A stretch of 64,000 nt of DNA from Saprospiraceae bacterium (GCA_016716185.1 JADJWV010000001.1:372001-436000); one strand, 5' to 3'. Positions 17,738-26,792 are shown, counted from the first letter of the stretch. Made by a program: numbers and translations. The notes: generated by a model from the letters alone, not told the origin.

Positions 17738-17756
17738 AAATCTGAAAATCGGATTG

Positions 17757-17764
17757 CAAAGCTA
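17757..17764 (-). promoter_or_regulatory. -7 box of prfA
   Basis: Read on the minus strand, TAGCTTTG matches TAnnTTTG and lies 20 bases upstream of the prfA start. No convincing TTG element was located. Confidence 0.45.
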
Positions 17765-17820
17765 ACAGGAAAAGTTATTCCCTTTTAAAGCAGTAAGCAT
17801 CCGGAGGAATAAACTTAGTC

Positions 17821-18069
17821 TTAATTGGGGTTTTTTGAAGCGCTTTTGATTTGTTGCTTAATCTGTTCGGCCAGATTTTCGGAATGGACGGGTCTGTATA
17901 AATTGTTCTTCAATTTTGCCCTGATGGATTTTTCCTTTAAAAATGCATTTTGCCCTGCAGGATGATTTTCAATTTCCTTAAGAAAATCACTTTCATCTTT
18001 TTTATTCATTTCTTTATCAAAATACCGGGTGATGTTCTTGATGAGCTCCAAAAATCTCGAATCTTCCAT
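17821..18069 (-). CDS. Small probable anti-sigma factor
   Basis: An 82-residue charged, helical, cytoplasmic protein (MEDSRFLELIKNITRYFDKE) with no Cys or membrane segment, 27 bases after the stop of an ECF sigma gene on the same strand. Small partners in this position often bind and restrain the sigma factor; that role is inferred from context only. Confidence 0.55.
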   Translation of the reverse strand: MEDSRFLELIKNITRYFDKEMNKKDESDFLKEIENHPAGQNAFLKEKSIRAKLKNNLYRPVHSENLAEQIKQQIKSASKNPN

Positions 18070-18096
18070 AATCAGCTTTTACATGTTTATCTATAA

Positions 18097-18699
18097 TTAT
18101 TCGTTGACCGAAGGTTTCTGGTGTTTTTGGCCTCTAAGATCCTTATAACCCATCGACTCCGCGTATTTCTTCAACTTTTCCTTCAGCATGTTTCTCGCTC
18201 TAAATAATCGGGAACGAACGGTTCCTATGGGTACTTCTATAATCTTGGCAATTTCCTCATAACTGAAGTCTTCAATATCACACAACCAAATGACCGTCCT
18301 GAATTCTTCCGGCAACGCATTTAAGGCCCCTGAAACCTCATCGCCCATCATTTGATCGAATATGTCTTCCCTCAGGTCATAATAGCTACTCCCCAGACCC
18401 TCTTCTTCCTCCTGATAAACATTGACTTCTTCATAATCAACAAACGAAGGTTGCCTCGACTCCTTCCGATATTGATTAATATAAGCATTCTTCAAGATTT
18501 TAAACAACCAGGCTTTGGCATTAGTTCCTTCTTCAAATTTGTCTATAAACCTGAATGCCTTCAGAAAGGTCTCTTGTACAAGATCTGCTGCATCTTCTTC
18601 GTTGAAACTGAGGTGAAATGCAAATGTATGCAGGGCCTCCAGATGCGGGAGGAACTCCTTTTCAAATCTTTCTTGTTCCGGACTTTGTATTTTGTTCAA
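18097..18699 (-). CDS. ECF-type RNA polymerase sigma factor (RpoE/SigR-like)
   Basis: A 200-residue sigma-70 group 4 protein. Region 2 shows AADLVQETFLKAFRFIDKFE and ANAKAWLF-like core-binding and -10 recognition features, and region 4 shows LPEEFRTVIWLCDIEDFSYE followed by an IGTVRSRLFRAR recognition helix. An acidic linker (YQEEEEGLG) separates the regions. It starts a short unit with the small partner gene. Sigma factors of this type often respond to redox or envelope stress; the trigger here is unknown. Confidence 0.9.
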   Translation of the reverse strand: MNKIQSPEQERFEKEFLPHLEALHTFAFHLSFNEEDAADLVQETFLKAFRFIDKFEEGTNAKAWLFKILKNAYINQYRKESRQPSFVDYEEVNVYQEEEEGLGSSYYDLREDIFDQMMGDEVSGALNALPEEFRTVIWLCDIEDFSYEEIAKIIEVPIGTVRSRLFRARNMLKEKLKKYAESMGYKDLRGQKHQKPSVNE

Positions 18700-18779
18700 A
18701 AAAAGCTAATTCTGCGCAAAGAAATGAAATACTAACGTCAGAGTGGACCATAAAGTTATAAAACTATCAATTTTAAGTT

Positions 18780-19757
18780 ATGCCCGTACTCCTTGTCTTT
18801 TTCTTGCTCATAAACATGATTCAACCCGCTTGCCAGCCGGTAGAATTGGGTAAAGTAAACTGGTTGAGGTCCTTGGATGCTGCCCGGGAAAAATCAAAAT
18901 CGGATAACAAGCCTATATTTATATTGTTCCAGGAAGTCCCGGGATGCCATACTTGTAGAAACTATGGTTCTGAGATCTTAAGTCATCCGCTATTGGTGGA
19001 AGCCATCGAAACGTATTTTGTTCCTTTATGTATTTATAATAATAAAGGCGGCGAAGATGCTAAAGCTCTTAAACTGTTTAACGAACCCGCATGGAACAAT
19101 CCAGTCGTCAGAATTACGGATAGTAATCTCAAGGAACTTGTTATGCGTTTGAGTGGAAATTATTCGATGTTCATGATTACCAATCAGATAGTTTCAGCGA
19201 TGATAAAAATTGGCGAACGTCCACCCGAATATCTATTGTTACTCGAAGAACAGGCAAAAGCTGAATACACGGGTATCCAAAGCCTTTATGCTCAAATGTA
19301 TTGCTTCTGGTCCGGGGAAAAACAATATTCCCGTCTTCCCGGCATCGTTTCAACGCGCGCCGGTTTTATGAGTGGTCATGAAGTTGTAGAAATTCAATAC
19401 AATCCTAAAAACCTGTCAGCCAACGAGATTGTCCGTTTTGGAAAGATGAATCAAGTCGCCGACAAAATATATTCCAACGATAAGCTCAGTATTACAGAAA
19501 AAATTACGATCGAATCTGTGAGCGATTTCAAGGTCGATCGCGAAAACAAATATTATCTGTACAATTCCAATTACAAATACATTCCCATGTTGCCATTACA
19601 GGCTTTGCGCGTCAATAATTTGCTTTCGGAGAAACAACCAGTAGACCACTTGCTCTCTCCGCGACAACTCGAGCGTTTACATGAACAGATCGGGCTCCCT
19701 GAAAAAAAGCGGAAAAACATGATTTCTGAAGATATGATCAAATCCTGGTATCGCTGA
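18780..19757 (+). CDS. Thioredoxin-like domain fused to MsrA-like domain
   Basis: A 325-residue protein with a lipoprotein- or signal-like start (LLVFFLLINMIQPAC). Residues 25-140 form a thioredoxin-like domain with VPGCHTC (C56, C59). Residues about 168-250 resemble methionine sulfoxide reductase A: YCFWSGE (C175) matches the MsrA catalytic GCFWG, followed by LPGIVSTRAGFMSG. This appears related to a VPGUxxT group of thioredoxin-like (seleno)proteins, here with Cys at the Sec position; the family link is from recall. A periplasmic or envelope repair role on oxidised methionine is likely but not shown. The gene stands alone between divergent and downstream units. Confidence 0.65.
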   Translation: MPVLLVFFLLINMIQPACQPVELGKVNWLRSLDAAREKSKSDNKPIFILFQEVPGCHTCRNYGSEILSHPLLVEAIETYFVPLCIYNNKGGEDAKALKLFNEPAWNNPVVRITDSNLKELVMRLSGNYSMFMITNQIVSAMIKIGERPPEYLLLLEEQAKAEYTGIQSLYAQMYCFWSGEKQYSRLPGIVSTRAGFMSGHEVVEIQYNPKNLSANEIVRFGKMNQVADKIYSNDKLSITEKITIESVSDFKVDRENKYYLYNSNYKYIPMLPLQALRVNNLLSEKQPVDHLLSPRQLERLHEQIGLPEKKRKNMISEDMIKSWYR

Positions 19758-19782
19758 GTAGCCTTGGACCTGGCGGATTCCC

Positions 19783-19790
19783 TATCTTTG
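19783..19790 (+). promoter_or_regulatory. -7 box of mtaB
   Basis: TATCTTTG fits TAnnTTTG and a TTG at 19764-19766 lies 16 bases upstream. The ATG at 19801 is only about 10 bases further, so the message may be almost leaderless. Confidence 0.45.
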
Positions 19791-19800
19791 CGCTACAAAT

Positions 19801-21183
19801 ATGTCAACTCCCCGCACAGTAGCATTTCACACCCTGGGTTGTAAACTTAATTACTCCGAGAGTTCTTCTATTGCCAAACAATTTCAACTGGCGGGTTACG
19901 AGGAAGTAGCTTTCGAACAACCCAGCGATCTTTACATCATAAACACCTGTTCTGTAACCGATCAGGCAGACAAAAAATGCAGAAAAGCTGTACGTGCTGC
20001 CGTTGCTTCGAATCCACATGCCCAGGTTGTTGTGATTGGATGTTACGCACAACTCAAACCCGAAGAGATCTCACAAATCCAGGGAGTAAGCCTGGTACTG
20101 GGCGCGGCAGAAAAGTTTAACATTTTACAACATCTTCCAGATGAAGACCTGCACCAAATGAAACCTGCGGTGTATTCCGGATCTGTCCAGGACGTGAAAT
20201 CCTTTGTCCCTTCCTTTTCAACCGAAGGACGCACTCGTAGCTTTTTAAAAGTACAGGACGGTTGCGACTATAAATGTAGTTTTTGTACCATTCCACTTGC
20301 ACGAGGCGCTTCCCGAAGCCCATCCATACAACAGGTCCTCCAAACCGCTGAATTGCTCGTTCAGGAAGGAATAAAAGAGATCGTACTAACGGGTGTTAAC
20401 ATTGGAGATTTTGGTAAACACCCGGGAGCTACAGAAAACACAACTACAAAAGAAAATTTCCTTGAACTGATTTCAAAGCTCGATCAGATCCCAGGTGAAT
20501 TTCGCTACCGGATTTCCTCCATTGAACCAAACCTTTGCACTGAAGAAATAATAAATTTTATAGGTAATTCCGAAAAATTTATGCCTCATTTTCACATGCC
20601 TTTGCAATCGGGAGATGATGAAATTCTGGCCAAAATGCAACGCAGATATAAAAGAAGACTGTATCAGGAGCGGGTAAACTATATTAAAAAAATCATGCCT
20701 CATGCCGGAATCGGAGTAGATGTGATTACCGGTTTTCCGGGCGAGACCGATTTTCATTTCAATAATACGTTTGAGTTCTTAGAGGGTTTAGATGTCAGTT
20801 ATCTTCATGTATTTACGTATTCCGAACGATTAAATACGCCCGCAGCAAAAGAACCCAATCAGATTTCCGGAACGATCCGGAAAAAAAGAAGCGATGTGCT
20901 CCGCAAACTTTCAGACGACAAGAAAAATAAATTCAATTTAAAAAACATCGGAACGGTTCAGCAGGTTCTTATTGAATCCATAAATCAGGAAGGATTATTC
21001 GAAGCGTATACGCCAAATTATATACGCGTTGCGATCTCACCGCCGCACGTCTATCCCAATACTTTTAAAAATGTAAAATTAGAATCTCCAGGACCAGATC
21101 ATCTGGTTCTTGCCAGCCTATTGCCAACAAAAGAGAACACACAATTCTTTGACGAACATGTAACCGCAGCTAAAGTGTATTAA
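19801..21183 (+). CDS. mtaB: tRNA t6A37 methylthiotransferase MtaB
   Basis: A 460-residue radical SAM enzyme that adds a methylthio group to threonylcarbamoyl-adenosine at tRNA position 37. The N-terminal UPF0004 domain has Cys residues in TLGCKLNYSES, NTCSVT and GCYAQ that hold an auxiliary iron-sulfur cluster. The radical SAM cluster is CDYKCSFC (C155, C159, C162). The C-terminal part resembles a TRAM domain. MtaB rather than MiaB or RimO is favoured by TLGCKLNYSES and GVNIGDFG. Confidence 0.92.
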   Translation: MSTPRTVAFHTLGCKLNYSESSSIAKQFQLAGYEEVAFEQPSDLYIINTCSVTDQADKKCRKAVRAAVASNPHAQVVVIGCYAQLKPEEISQIQGVSLVLGAAEKFNILQHLPDEDLHQMKPAVYSGSVQDVKSFVPSFSTEGRTRSFLKVQDGCDYKCSFCTIPLARGASRSPSIQQVLQTAELLVQEGIKEIVLTGVNIGDFGKHPGATENTTTKENFLELISKLDQIPGEFRYRISSIEPNLCTEEIINFIGNSEKFMPHFHMPLQSGDDEILAKMQRRYKRRLYQERVNYIKKIMPHAGIGVDVITGFPGETDFHFNNTFEFLEGLDVSYLHVFTYSERLNTPAAKEPNQISGTIRKKRSDVLRKLSDDKKNKFNLKNIGTVQQVLIESINQEGLFEAYTPNYIRVAISPPHVYPNTFKNVKLESPGPDHLVLASLLPTKENTQFFDEHVTAAKVY

Positions 21184-21192
21184 AAGCTGCTT

Positions 21193-21765
21193 TTAAAAAG
21201 AAACACCAACGCTGATGGTAATAAAATCAGCCGTATAATCCTTTGCCGTATAAAATGCCGACAAGCCTTTTTCAAAAAATACATCGACTGAAAGGTATCC
21301 CAAATCAACTCCTCCGCCAACTTTAACACCAAATTGAGCATCCTTAATACTTTCGCTATTCAGATCCAGATTGTTCTTTTCAATTTTGGCAGTTAGCCCA
21401 AGCACCCCACCTCCCATGGCTCTGAGTACAAAGTCATCTGACTTGATCAGTTGATAACCTCCTAATAAAGGAATTTTCAAAAGGTAAATTTTTGGTTCCT
21501 CTGTAAAAACGGATAATCTGTTTAGCGATGTTTGGTTGAGTACATTCAGAATGACCCCTGTTTGAACAAAACTTCTTTGTTTAAAAAATCGCCCATTTAC
21601 TGCGGCATGGATTCCACTGATGAATCCATCGTTGGTATTCGTCACCGGATTGGAAGTATACATCAAAGAAATTCCTGTGGCAACATGAATTTGTAACTGT
21701 GCACTGACCGGTTGACCAGAAAACCAGAAAACAAGGAAAAATAACAGCTTTAAGAAAGCATTCAT
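21193..21765 (-). CDS. Outer-membrane beta-barrel (porin-like) protein
   Basis: A 190-residue protein with a signal peptide ending at VSAQ and alternating hydrophobic strands ending in Phe (FITISVGVSF), as in small outer-membrane barrels of the OMP_b-brl type. A TATATTTG box on the minus strand (21788-21795) provides a promoter shared back to back with lgt. Function is unknown. Confidence 0.75.
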   Translation of the reverse strand: MNAFLKLLFFLVFWFSGQPVSAQLQIHVATGISLMYTSNPVTNTNDGFISGIHAAVNGRFFKQRSFVQTGVILNVLNQTSLNRLSVFTEEPKIYLLKIPLLGGYQLIKSDDFVLRAMGGGVLGLTAKIEKNNLDLNSESIKDAQFGVKVGGGVDLGYLSVDVFFEKGLSAFYTAKDYTADFITISVGVSF

Positions 21766-21779
21766 AAATAGCTTACTTT

Positions 21780-21795
21780 TACGTTTGCAAATATA
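21780..21795. promoter_or_regulatory. Back-to-back divergent -7 boxes (barrel protein and lgt)
   Basis: TACGTTTG (plus strand, 21780-21787) abuts TATATTTG read on the minus strand (21788-21795). Each matches TAnnTTTG and faces its own gene, so the two promoters probably compete or are co-controlled. Confidence 0.45.
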
Positions 21796-21833
21796 TCCTA
21801 TTATTTCAATTTTCTTTTAATCGTATACCCTCT

Positions 21834-22991
21834 ATGTGGCCAGATCTTTCGTACATCATACACAGTATTACCGGAGTTCCTCCCGATAATGTTTTTGCGG
21901 TTGTAAAAACTTTTGGTCTTTTCCTGGGATTTGCATTTATCGCAAGTGCATTTCTGGCTTATCAGGAATTAAAAAGAAAAGAAACACGCGGTGTGCTGGC
22001 CGGGAGGGAAGAAAAAATAATTACTTACCAGCCCTTGCAGATCCAGACGATACTTTTACAAATGGCTATCCAGTTTATCATCTTTTCAAAGCTGGCCTAC
22101 ATCCTGCAACATGGTACTGAATTTATCAAGGACCCTGCTTCCATTGTTTTTTCTCTAAAAGCCACACCGCTGCCTGGTCTTATTGCTGCCCTTGTTTATG
22201 GTGTTTACCTCTTCATAAAAAAAAGCAAGCAGACAGAAAATGAAATCAAATATCAAATCGCCTACATCCATCCAAAAGACCGCATCTATGACATCACAAC
22301 CATTGCCGCACTTTATGGGATTATCGGTAGTAAATTATTTTCCATACTGGAAAATTTTCAATCTTTTATAAAAGATCCCATTGGCGAATTTTTTTCCGGA
22401 AGTGGACTTACCATCTATGGTGGTTTGATCCTTGCTTTTATCATGGTGTTTCGCTATGTATCAAAAAAAGGTATGGCTCCTCTTCATGTCATGGACGCTG
22501 TTGCGCCTGCTCTTATGATCGGTTATTGCGTGGGCAGAATGGGTTGCCACTTCTCCGGTGACGGAGACTGGGGAATTGTAAATGAAATGACCAAACCGGG
22601 GTGGTTTATCTTTCCAGACAGCTGGTGGGCATACAATTATCCTCATAATGTGCTGAAGGAAGGTTTACGGATTGAGGATTGCCATTGGGAATATTGTTAT
22701 CAATTATTTCCTCCTGTTTTTCCAACGCCACTATACGAGGTGCTGCTCGCGGGCCTGATCACTTCTGTGCTTTGGGTTTTGCGTACTCATATTCACCGCG
22801 CAGGCGTTTTGTTTTTTATTTACTGCCTTTTGAATGGGATTGAACGGTTTTTTATTGAGTTCCTTCGCGTCAATCCAAGATATCGCATTTTTGAGTTTGA
22901 CCTGTCCCAGGCACAGTTCATCGCACTTGCACTTATCGCAACCGGCATCGGTGGAATTGTATATTTCTGGAAGAAAAATATTCCCAACTAA
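21834..22991 (+). CDS. lgt: Prolipoprotein diacylglyceryl transferase
   Basis: A 385-residue multi-pass inner-membrane enzyme that transfers diacylglycerol from phosphatidylglycerol to the lipobox Cys of prolipoproteins. The conserved region GRMGCHFSGDGDWG corresponds to the Lgt signature; YGGL and PTPLYEVL (around residues 185-300) are also typical. It is longer than the E. coli enzyme (291 residues), as usual in this phylum, because of an N-terminal extension and an inserted loop. Many predicted lipoproteins in the window would be its substrates. It may be cotranscribed with mutY, 16 bases downstream. Confidence 0.93.
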   Translation: MWPDLSYIIHSITGVPPDNVFAVVKTFGLFLGFAFIASAFLAYQELKRKETRGVLAGREEKIITYQPLQIQTILLQMAIQFIIFSKLAYILQHGTEFIKDPASIVFSLKATPLPGLIAALVYGVYLFIKKSKQTENEIKYQIAYIHPKDRIYDITTIAALYGIIGSKLFSILENFQSFIKDPIGEFFSGSGLTIYGGLILAFIMVFRYVSKKGMAPLHVMDAVAPALMIGYCVGRMGCHFSGDGDWGIVNEMTKPGWFIFPDSWWAYNYPHNVLKEGLRIEDCHWEYCYQLFPPVFPTPLYEVLLAGLITSVLWVLRTHIHRAGVLFFIYCLLNGIERFFIEFLRVNPRYRIFEFDLSQAQFIALALIATGIGGIVYFWKKNIPN

Positions 22992-23002
22992 CATTCGTTA
23001 GT
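22987..23002. promoter_or_regulatory. CTAAC-N4-GTTAG palindrome in the lgt-mutY gap
   Basis: ACTAACATTCGTTAGT has 6-base arms around ATTC and covers the lgt stop and the bases just before the mutY start. It belongs to the same recurring palindrome family as at 5472 and 52521. Confidence 0.35.
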
Positions 23003-23007
23003 AATTG

Positions 23008-24123
23008 ATGATTACGGCCAAATCCTTTCGGTCCGGATTGTATAGCTGGGCGGAGCAAAATCCACGAACGTTTCCGTGGACGGGCGAAAAAGACCCCTAT
23101 AAAATCTGGATTTCAGAAATCCTTTTGCAACAGACTCGTTCTGAACAGGCGTTGAGTTATTATCAATCTTTTTTACAGGTTTTTCCCGATATTCATTCAT
23201 TATCCGATTCCCCGCTTGATACTGTATTAAAATACTGGCAGGGATTAGGATATTATTCCCGTGCCAAAAATCTTCATGAAACTGCCAAAGAATTAGTGAA
23301 AAAGTACAACGGTGTTTTTCCTAAACATCCTCGGGAATTATTGGCCCTGAAAGGAATTGGTAACTACACCTCTGCGGCAATTGCTTCTTTCGCATTTAAA
23401 CATCCTGTATCTGTAATGGATGGGAATGTAATCCGCCTTTTCGCCCGATTACTTGGCATCCCTCATTTGCCCGAACGAAAGGACAGCAAAGCAGAGTGGG
23501 ACCGGTGGTTGGAAAAATATCTGGACACAGAGCAGTCGGATATATATAATCAGGCACTGATGAATTTTGGAGCTGTTCAATGCAAACCGGTTAATCCACA
23601 ATGTGAGCATTGTGTTTTCAGCAAGAAATGCGTGGCTTACCTGACACAATCGATCGCTTTATTTCCTGCAAAAAAACCTAAAGTCAAAATCAAAAAACGC
23701 TACTTCAATTTTATTTTATTCTCTAATGCGCAAAATGAAATTCTGATTCAGCAAAGAAATGAAAAGGACATCTGGAGAAACTTATACCAACTTCCATTGC
23801 TCGAAAAAAAAACTAATCAAAAACTCCGGAGCATTTCATTGCGTGCATCAGGAATCGCAACTGAAAAAATCGTTCTCAAGCTGCAATTTGAAGAATGCCG
23901 TCAGGTGAAACTTTCGCATCAGGAATTGCATTGCAACTTTTACAGTGCGCAGGACCCGCCCAAAAGACTTAAAATAAAGCCTGGTTTTTCTTTTGTAAAC
24001 CGACAAAACTTGGCCAATTTTGCATTCCCAAGAGTCATCAGCCAGGTATTGTATAGCGAAAACAATCATAACAATCATGTTAAACAAAGTAACTTTAATC
24101 GGCAATCTGGGAAAAGATCCTGA
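23008..24123 (+). CDS. mutY: A/G-specific adenine glycosylase
   Basis: A 371-residue base-excision repair enzyme that removes adenine paired with 8-oxoguanine. The helix-hairpin-helix region has LKGIGNYTSAAIASFAF, the catalytic Asp sits in VMDGNVIRLF, and the iron-sulfur motif C-x6-C-x2-C-x5-C appears in CKPVNPQCEHCVFSKKC. A C-terminal MutT-like domain follows (about 230-355). The ATG at 23008 is preferred over the TTG just before it. Its 3' end overlaps the ssb start by 47 bases. Confidence 0.93.
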   Translation: MITAKSFRSGLYSWAEQNPRTFPWTGEKDPYKIWISEILLQQTRSEQALSYYQSFLQVFPDIHSLSDSPLDTVLKYWQGLGYYSRAKNLHETAKELVKKYNGVFPKHPRELLALKGIGNYTSAAIASFAFKHPVSVMDGNVIRLFARLLGIPHLPERKDSKAEWDRWLEKYLDTEQSDIYNQALMNFGAVQCKPVNPQCEHCVFSKKCVAYLTQSIALFPAKKPKVKIKKRYFNFILFSNAQNEILIQQRNEKDIWRNLYQLPLLEKKTNQKLRSISLRASGIATEKIVLKLQFEECRQVKLSHQELHCNFYSAQDPPKRLKIKPGFSFVNRQNLANFAFPRVISQVLYSENNHNNHVKQSNFNRQSGKRS

Positions 24124-24505
24124 ATTCAGAACCCTGGAAAGCGGCACCACAAAAGCCAGTTTTTCTCTTGCTACGAACGAAAATTATAAAGACCGCAATG
24201 GCAATTGGCAAAAGAATACAGAATGGCATGATATTGTACTTTGGAGGTCCATGGCTGAAAAAGCCAAATCGCTCCGCAAAGGAATGCTGATTTATATTGA
24301 AGGAAAACTGACACACAGAAAATGGACCGATAAAGAAGGACGCGACCATTATACTACTGAAATAGTAGGAGATTTGATCCGGATTCTCGAAAAACGAGAC
24401 GGTCCATCTCCATATCAATCTTCAGCCGTCTCTGGCGAAGATAAAAAGCCCGATGAATCTCAAATCGATGCTCCTGATACAAACGAAGACGACTTGCCTT
24501 TTTAA
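24077..24505 (+). CDS. ssb: Single-stranded DNA-binding protein
   Basis: A 142-residue SSB with the OB-fold start MLNKVTLIGNLGKDPE and the C-terminal acidic tip NEDDLPF, which binds repair and replication partners. The start at 24077 lies inside the end of mutY. Neighbour order mutY-ssb-gldE-gldD is common in Bacteroidota and supports joint transcription. Confidence 0.95.
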   Translation: MLNKVTLIGNLGKDPEFRTLESGTTKASFSLATNENYKDRNGNWQKNTEWHDIVLWRSMAEKAKSLRKGMLIYIEGKLTHRKWTDKEGRDHYTTEIVGDLIRILEKRDGPSPYQSSAVSGEDKKPDESQIDAPDTNEDDLPF

Positions 24506-24539
24506 GGTCTTCTTCCAATTTTTAACTTAAACATCAAGA

Positions 24540-25937
24540 GTGGACCCCGATCCTTTTTCGAACACTTACTTCAATCATTTCTTTTCCACATTCCTGCTGG
24601 TTTCCTGGCCAGTATTGCTCCCTTTTGTGTTCTTGATATTATTATTGACTCTGCTTGGTATTTTTATGGCCAGCCAATCAGCCATTTTATCAATATCGTC
24701 GGAAGTCTACGCAAAACAGAACAGCCGGGCAGCAAAAGCATTTCTTTTTTTGAAAAGAAATCAACGATCATTTTCGAGTTTGATATTGACTTGCAACACA
24801 GTTGTCATAATTTGTATTTGTTTTATCGTGTACCATCTTCTTGAGCAATGGTTCTTGCCGGTAAACACTGCTGAATCCAATGGAATAGAGTTGCCTTTCT
24901 ACTCAAATTCCAGATCTCCGCTGACGATTGCCCCACATTCTCTAACTGTGTTCTCTTCTATCCTGATATCATCTACTCTCATATTGCTTTTCAGAGAGTG
25001 GATGCCTAAATTTTTTCAATTAATCAATCCTGAACGGCTTGCACTATTTGCTTCCATTCCCTTGAAAAATTTAAACTGGATTCTATGGCCATTGCTTTAT
25101 CCGATGGTATCCATTGCGAATTACGCTGAAAAACGCATTCAACAGCGTAAAATTATATTGCAACATACTACTAAAGAAGATCTCGACACGGCCATTGATC
25201 TGGCATTGAAAAAAGAAAAAGTCAACGATAAACAAGTCAACATTCTGAGAGGCATAATCAATTTCAATGATGTAAGCACAAAACAAATAATGACGCCCCG
25301 AACCGAAATTTATGGGCTGGATTTTAATTTGCCTTACCATGAAGTTTTAAACACCGTAAAAGAATGTGGGTTTTCAAGGCTTCCGGTGTACAACGAAGAC
25401 TTTGACCAGATCACCGGCATCTTATATGCAAAAGATCTTATCGCACATCTTCGCGAAGATGTGAATTTTGAATGGCAGAGACTCATAAGAACAGATATCA
25501 TGTTCGTTCCGGAATCTAAAAAAATCAATGAATTGTTGGATGAATTCAGACAAAAGCACAAACACATGGCTTTTGTTGTTGATGAGTATGGAGGTACCAA
25601 CGGACTTATTACCTTAGAAGACATTATGGAAGAAATCGTTGGCGAAATCAAAGATGAATTCGACGATCAACAGGAGATTGCATATGTAAAACTCGATTCA
25701 AACAATTATCTTTTTGAAGGAAAAACACTGATCAATGATCTTTGCAGAATTTTAAATCTGGATACTGACTTGTTTGAATTGGCAAGAGGGAACGCAGACT
25801 CCATCGCTGGCCTGTTTCTTGAACAAACAGGTGAAATGCCTTATAAGGAACAGACGCTTGAAATCCAAAATGTTCGACTTACCGTGACCGCCGTATCTAA
25901 AAAAAGAATTGAACAAATCAAAGTGAGCTTATTATAA
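24540..25937 (+). CDS. gldE: Gliding motility-associated protein GldE
   Basis: A 465-residue membrane protein from a GTG start (MDPDPFSNTYFN). The first 190 residues hold a CNNM/DUF21 transmembrane domain, followed by two CBS repeats (about 250-370; FSRLPVYNEDFDQITG and FVVDEYGGTNGLITLED) and a CorC/HlyC-type C-terminal domain. GldE is linked to gliding and type IX secretion genetics in flavobacteria and may assist GldD. General CorC-type ion-transport homologues are the alternative, but gldD directly follows. Confidence 0.88.
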   Translation: MDPDPFSNTYFNHFFSTFLLVSWPVLLPFVFLILLLTLLGIFMASQSAILSISSEVYAKQNSRAAKAFLFLKRNQRSFSSLILTCNTVVIICICFIVYHLLEQWFLPVNTAESNGIELPFYSNSRSPLTIAPHSLTVFSSILISSTLILLFREWMPKFFQLINPERLALFASIPLKNLNWILWPLLYPMVSIANYAEKRIQQRKIILQHTTKEDLDTAIDLALKKEKVNDKQVNILRGIINFNDVSTKQIMTPRTEIYGLDFNLPYHEVLNTVKECGFSRLPVYNEDFDQITGILYAKDLIAHLREDVNFEWQRLIRTDIMFVPESKKINELLDEFRQKHKHMAFVVDEYGGTNGLITLEDIMEEIVGEIKDEFDDQQEIAYVKLDSNNYLFEGKTLINDLCRILNLDTDLFELARGNADSIAGLFLEQTGEMPYKEQTLEIQNVRLTVTAVSKKRIEQIKVSLL

Positions 25938-25949
25938 TCGTTTTGTCTT

Positions 25950-26543
25950 ATGAATGCAGTAAACATCCCGGGATATTTTTTCATTGTAATAATGGCATTG
26001 GCTTGCTCAGAACCCGTCTATCAGCCGAAACCCAGAATGTTTCCTTCCATCAATTTTCCTGAAACGCATGATCAGAAATTTCAGCCAGAATCTTGTCCCT
26101 ATACATTTCAACATGCGGGATACTTTCAAATACAAATGGATACCAATTTCTTTGACGAAAATGTATCGGGTAAATGCTGGCTCAACATGCAGATTCCGGT
26201 CTTCAACGGAACTTTGCATTGTTCTTATTATCCGCTGACTTCACAACAAGACTTGACTAAATACATTAAAGATGCATACCAGCTTGCACGGGAACATCAG
26301 AAAAAAGCGAATTTCATAGACGAGTTACCCATTCATAAACCAGGCCGGCTTTCCGGTATGTTGTTTAATATCGAAGGTCCGGTCGCATCGCCTTTTCAAT
26401 TTTTCCTTACCGACAGCAGCCATCATTTTTTTAGAGCATCCTTGTATTTTAACAGTCAGGCTAAACCCGATTCCCTTGCGCCCATCGTCGAATATGTCAA
26501 AAAAGACATCATGGAAATGATCAATAGCTTCGAATGGAGGTAG
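25950..26543 (+). CDS. gldD: Gliding motility lipoprotein GldD
   Basis: A 197-residue lipoprotein with lipobox LAC (MALACSEP) and the GldD features YTFQHAGYFQI, MLFNIEGPVASPFQFFLTDS and FRASLYFN. In flavobacteria GldD is required for gliding and affects type IX secretion. It follows gldE by 12 bases. The secreted sorting-domain proteins in this window fit a working type IX system. An 8-bp repeat tract starts right after its stop. Confidence 0.9.
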   Translation: MNAVNIPGYFFIVIMALACSEPVYQPKPRMFPSINFPETHDQKFQPESCPYTFQHAGYFQIQMDTNFFDENVSGKCWLNMQIPVFNGTLHCSYYPLTSQQDLTKYIKDAYQLAREHQKKANFIDELPIHKPGRLSGMLFNIEGPVASPFQFFLTDSSHHFFRASLYFNSQAKPDSLAPIVEYVKKDIMEMINSFEWR

Positions 26544-26544
26544 G

Positions 26545-26748
26545 GGGGCTTTTGGGCTTTTAGGCTTTTGGACTTTTAGACTTTTGGACTTTTGGACTTT
26601 TAGGCTTTTAGGCTTTTAGGCTTTTTGGCTTGTAGGCTTGTAGGCTTGTAGGCTTGTAGGCTTGTAGGCTTGTAGGCTTGTAGGCTTTTGGACTTTTGGG
26701 CTTTTAGGCTTTTAGGCTTTTAGGCCTATATGCCTATATGCCTCCACG
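26545..26748. repeat. 8-bp tandem repeat (TTTTAGGC-like), about 25 units
   Basis: Units are TTTTAGGC with variants TTTTGGAC, TTGTAGGC (a run of about eight copies) and TTTTAGAC. The tract starts two bases after the gldD stop. Related short tracts lie at 52465-52500, 52597-52645, 53655-53690 and 57675-57720, all in gene-end regions. It has no spacers and encodes no protein. Confidence 0.85.
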
Positions 26749-26792
26749 CCTCCCAACTGAAATAATCAAGCTTTACAACAGATACATTCAAA

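Noticed and set aside
26545..26748. Possible CRISPR array or coding repeat
   Set aside because: 8-base units with no spacers, and no open frame of protein-like composition.
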